From assembly GCA_964428835.1 (NCBI GenBank), contig CAYRZQ010000009.1, forward strand, positions 31,987 through 95,986: a stretch of DNA of 64,000 nt. Direction: 5' to 3'. Positions within the stretch are counted from its first letter, which is position 1, and each line of letters opens with the position of its first letter. Under the pieces are notes generated by a model. The model made no database searches. It was given only the letters and a program-made list of their open reading frames with translations, and was not told the DNA's origin. A program made the position numbers and the translations under genes. Of the stretch, positions 62,308-64,000 are shown one piece after another. This DNA is from JAIXWP01 sp964428835 (lineage in GTDB: Bacteria; Bacteroidota; Bacteroidia; Flavobacteriales_D; Sanyastnellaceae).

Positions 62308-62319
62308 TTGAAGCACAGC

Positions 62320-62814
62320 ATGAGCGAATTACTTGAGCGTTTAAAAGAAAAAGTCAGCAATCAATTTGGTGAAGCCCTCATCGAAGGTCACATGGATTAT
62401 GATTTCCCTGTTTTAGTCGTTGCTAAACCAAAAATCAAAGAAATTCTAGCATACCTCAAATCAGAAGGATTCACCTACCTCACCACGATGTGTGGTATTC
62501 ATTTCCCAGATAATGTAGGTGCTGAATTTGCGATGATGTACCAGTTGCACAGCCTCGAACGCAATGAGCGCGTGCGCATCAAAACGTTCATGTCTGAAAA
62601 GGACATTGAAATGCCAACTATCACTGATCTTTGGGCTGCCGCCAACTGGATGGAAAGAGAAGCGTTCGACTTTTATGGCTTCAAGTTCAAGGGACACCCC
62701 AATCTCAAGCGCATTCTCAACATGGACGAAATGAATTATCATCCTCTCAGAAAAGAGTATCCGCTCGAAGATGCAAGCCGTCACGATAAAGAAGATAAAT
62801 ATTTCGGAAGATAA
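62320..62814 (+). CDS. nuoC: NADH:quinone oxidoreductase subunit C
   Basis: I start at ATG 62320 (MSELLERLKEKVSNQFGEALIEG), 164 residues; a TTG at 62308 immediately after the nuoB stop is the alternative. Conserved segments are YLTTMCGIHFP, the DLWAAANWMEREAFDFYGFKFKGHPNLKRIL core and the KEYPLED end. It is separate from nuoD, not fused as in enterobacteria. Confidence 0.95.
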   Translation: MSELLERLKEKVSNQFGEALIEGHMDYDFPVLVVAKPKIKEILAYLKSEGFTYLTTMCGIHFPDNVGAEFAMMYQLHSLERNERVRIKTFMSEKDIEMPTITDLWAAANWMEREAFDFYGFKFKGHPNLKRILNMDEMNYHPLRKEYPLEDASRHDKEDKYFGR

Positions 62815-62832
62815 TCTCAAAAAGAAAAGACC

Positions 62833-64000
62833 TTGGAAACAACAACACCTTCCGTAGAAAATAAAGAATACAGCACACTCAACCTGGGACCTACGCACCC
62901 TGCAACGCATGGTATTTTCCAAAACATCCTTCAGATGGATGGAGAAATCATCATGAGTGCTGAATCAACCATCGGATACATTCACCGCGCTTTTGAAAAG
63001 CTCGGCGAACGTCGTCCTTACAATCAAATCACCACGCTTACTGACCGTATGAACTATTGCTCATCCCCTATCAACAATATGGGATGGCACATGACGGTAG
63101 AGAAGTTAATCAACTGCGACGTTCCAAAGAGAGCGCAATACATGCGTGTCATCATCATGGAATTGGCGCGCATTGCCGATCACGTGATTTGTAACACCGT
63201 AATCGCTGTTGATACAGGAGCACTTTCAGGCTTCTTGTACATGTTCCAGTGGAGAGAAAAGATTTATGAAATCTACGAGGCCGTTTGCGGAGCTCGTCTC
63301 ACCACTAACATGGGACGTATCGGTGGAATGGAACGTGATTTTTCTCCTGAAGTAATTGAGAAAATAAGAACTTTCATCAAAGAATTCCCAGTTGCGCTTG
63401 ACGAGTTTGATCGTCTTGTGACAAGAAATAGAATATTCGTGGACCGTACTGTGAAAGCAGGCCCAATTAGTGCAGAACGTGCGTTGGAGTATAGCTTTAG
63501 CGGTCCTAATCTCCGCGCAGCAGGTGTAGATTACGACGTGCGCGTAATGAATCCATATTCATCTTACCAAGATTTTGATTTCAAAATTCCAATTGGTCAA
63601 AATGGCGATACATACGACCGTTACATGGTTCGTATGGATGAAATGAGAGAGAGCATCAAGATTATCAAGCAAGCGTTGGAAAACCTTCCCGAAGGCAATT
63701 TCCATGCGGACGTTCCAGACTTCTATCTTCCTCCGAAAGAAGATGTGTATTCAAAAATGGAAGCTTTGATCTATCACTTTAAAATAGTGATGGGTGAAAC
63801 GGACGTTCCAAAAGGCGAAGTATACCACTGTGTGGAAGGTGGAAATGGTGAATTGGGCTTCTACCTCATCAGTGATGGAGGTCGCACTCCATATCGCCTT
63901 CACATGCGCAGACCTTGTTTTATATACTATCAAGCATACACAGAAATGATTCGCGGTAGCATGTTGTCTGATGCTATTCTCACTATGAGTAGCATGAACG
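62833..64000 (+). CDS. nuoD: NADH:quinone oxidoreductase subunit D (3' end outside the window)
   Basis: The frame opens at TTG 62833 (METTTPSVENKEYS if read as Met) and stays open to the window edge. There is no ATG before 62938, which lies inside the conserved region, so a TTG start is likely. The family core begins TLNLGPTHPATHGIFQNILQ and continues with GYIHRAFEKLGERRPYNQ, TLTDRMNYCSSPINN, GGMERDFSPE and YDRYMVRMDEMRESI. It ends in DAILTMSSMN, close to the usual C-terminus (about 15 residues missing). It lines the quinone site with subunit B. Confidence 0.95.
   Translation, partial: METTTPSVENKEYSTLNLGPTHPATHGIFQNILQMDGEIIMSAESTIGYIHRAFEKLGERRPYNQITTLTDRMNYCSSPINNMGWHMTVEKLINCDVPKRAQYMRVIIMELARIADHVICNTVIAVDTGALSGFLYMFQWREKIYEIYEAVCGARLTTNMGRIGGMERDFSPEVIEKIRTFIKEFPVALDEFDRLVTRNRIFVDRTVKAGPISAERALEYSFSGPNLRAAGVDYDVRVMNPYSSYQDFDFKIPIGQNGDTYDRYMVRMDEMRESIKIIKQALENLPEGNFHADVPDFYLPPKEDVYSKMEALIYHFKIVMGETDVPKGEVYHCVEGGNGELGFYLISDGGRTPYRLHMRRPCFIYYQAYTEMIRGSMLSDAILTMSSMN

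Overview
The window comes from a member of the Bacteroidota, most likely a free-living aerobic flavobacterium-like organism. Supporting signs are several secreted proteins ending in type IX secretion (T9SS) sorting domains ('YPNP...' C-termini), SusC-like/outer-membrane beta-barrel proteins, a UbiA enzyme of the ether-lipid type found in this phylum, LytTR/His-kinase pairs, promoter boxes of the TAnnTTTG type instead of TATAAT, and almost no strong Shine-Dalgarno sequences. No rRNA, tRNA, phage, insertion sequence or CRISPR array is visible; one tmRNA gene is present.

Layout. 1-4.75 kb: the 3' part of a propeller/SpoIIE-type phosphatase sensor, facing a LytTR regulator and its histidine kinase. 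4.8-13.1 kb: mostly plus-strand genes for an ACP phosphodiesterase, a T9SS-like small protein, an MltF-type lytic transglycosylase, a lipoprotein, a T9SS-exported arginine/agmatine deiminase-like enzyme, an OlsF-like bifunctional acyltransferase and a glycosylasparaginase. 13.1-19.3 kb: a degenerate receiver-like protein, a UbiA prenyltransferase, an MFS (UMF1-type) transporter, a beta-barrel protein, L-2-hydroxyglutarate oxidase and OxyR. 19.3-26.7 kb: a second SpoIIE phosphatase with a 7TM sensor, tandem-repeat DNA, a cysteine-repeat secreted protein, a TonB-like protein, a saccharopine-dehydrogenase-like enzyme, a DEAD-box helicase and a DUF4143 ATPase. 26.7-32.8 kb: a compact minus-strand unit of serine hydrolase, AraC regulator and outer-membrane receptor, preceded by a TPR protein. 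33-37.4 kb: a cold-shock gene with a long leader, a KAS III enzyme, small unknown genes flanked by copies of a dispersed repeat, and ssrA. 37.4-44.1 kb: a 1261-residue T9SS protein, a second tandem-repeat patch, fumarylacetoacetase, and a DUF5819/HTTM pair. 44.1-52.3 kb: MoxR, three parvulin-type PPIases/chaperones, guaB and gdhA, all on the minus strand. 52.4-64 kb: an MMPL-type exporter, rfbA, a polyprenyl synthetase, an unknown, sucA-sucB and nuoA-nuoB-nuoC-nuoD (the last runs off the window).

How the genes fit together. The right half is largely housekeeping: 2-oxoglutarate dehydrogenase feeding complex I, GTP and glutamate synthesis, outer-membrane protein folding (SurA and relatives), isoprenoid and sugar-nucleotide supply. 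The left half is richer in signalling and envelope functions. I did not find a clear-cut, undescribed multi-gene defence or mobile system. The signals I consider most worth follow-up are: two intergenic patches sharing a 14-bp periodic repeat family, a candidate structured small RNA just upstream of oxyR, the long cold-shock leader containing a 35-codon ORF, the Cys-Cys repeat protein, the T9SS-exported deiminase, and the serine hydrolase-AraC-receptor operon.
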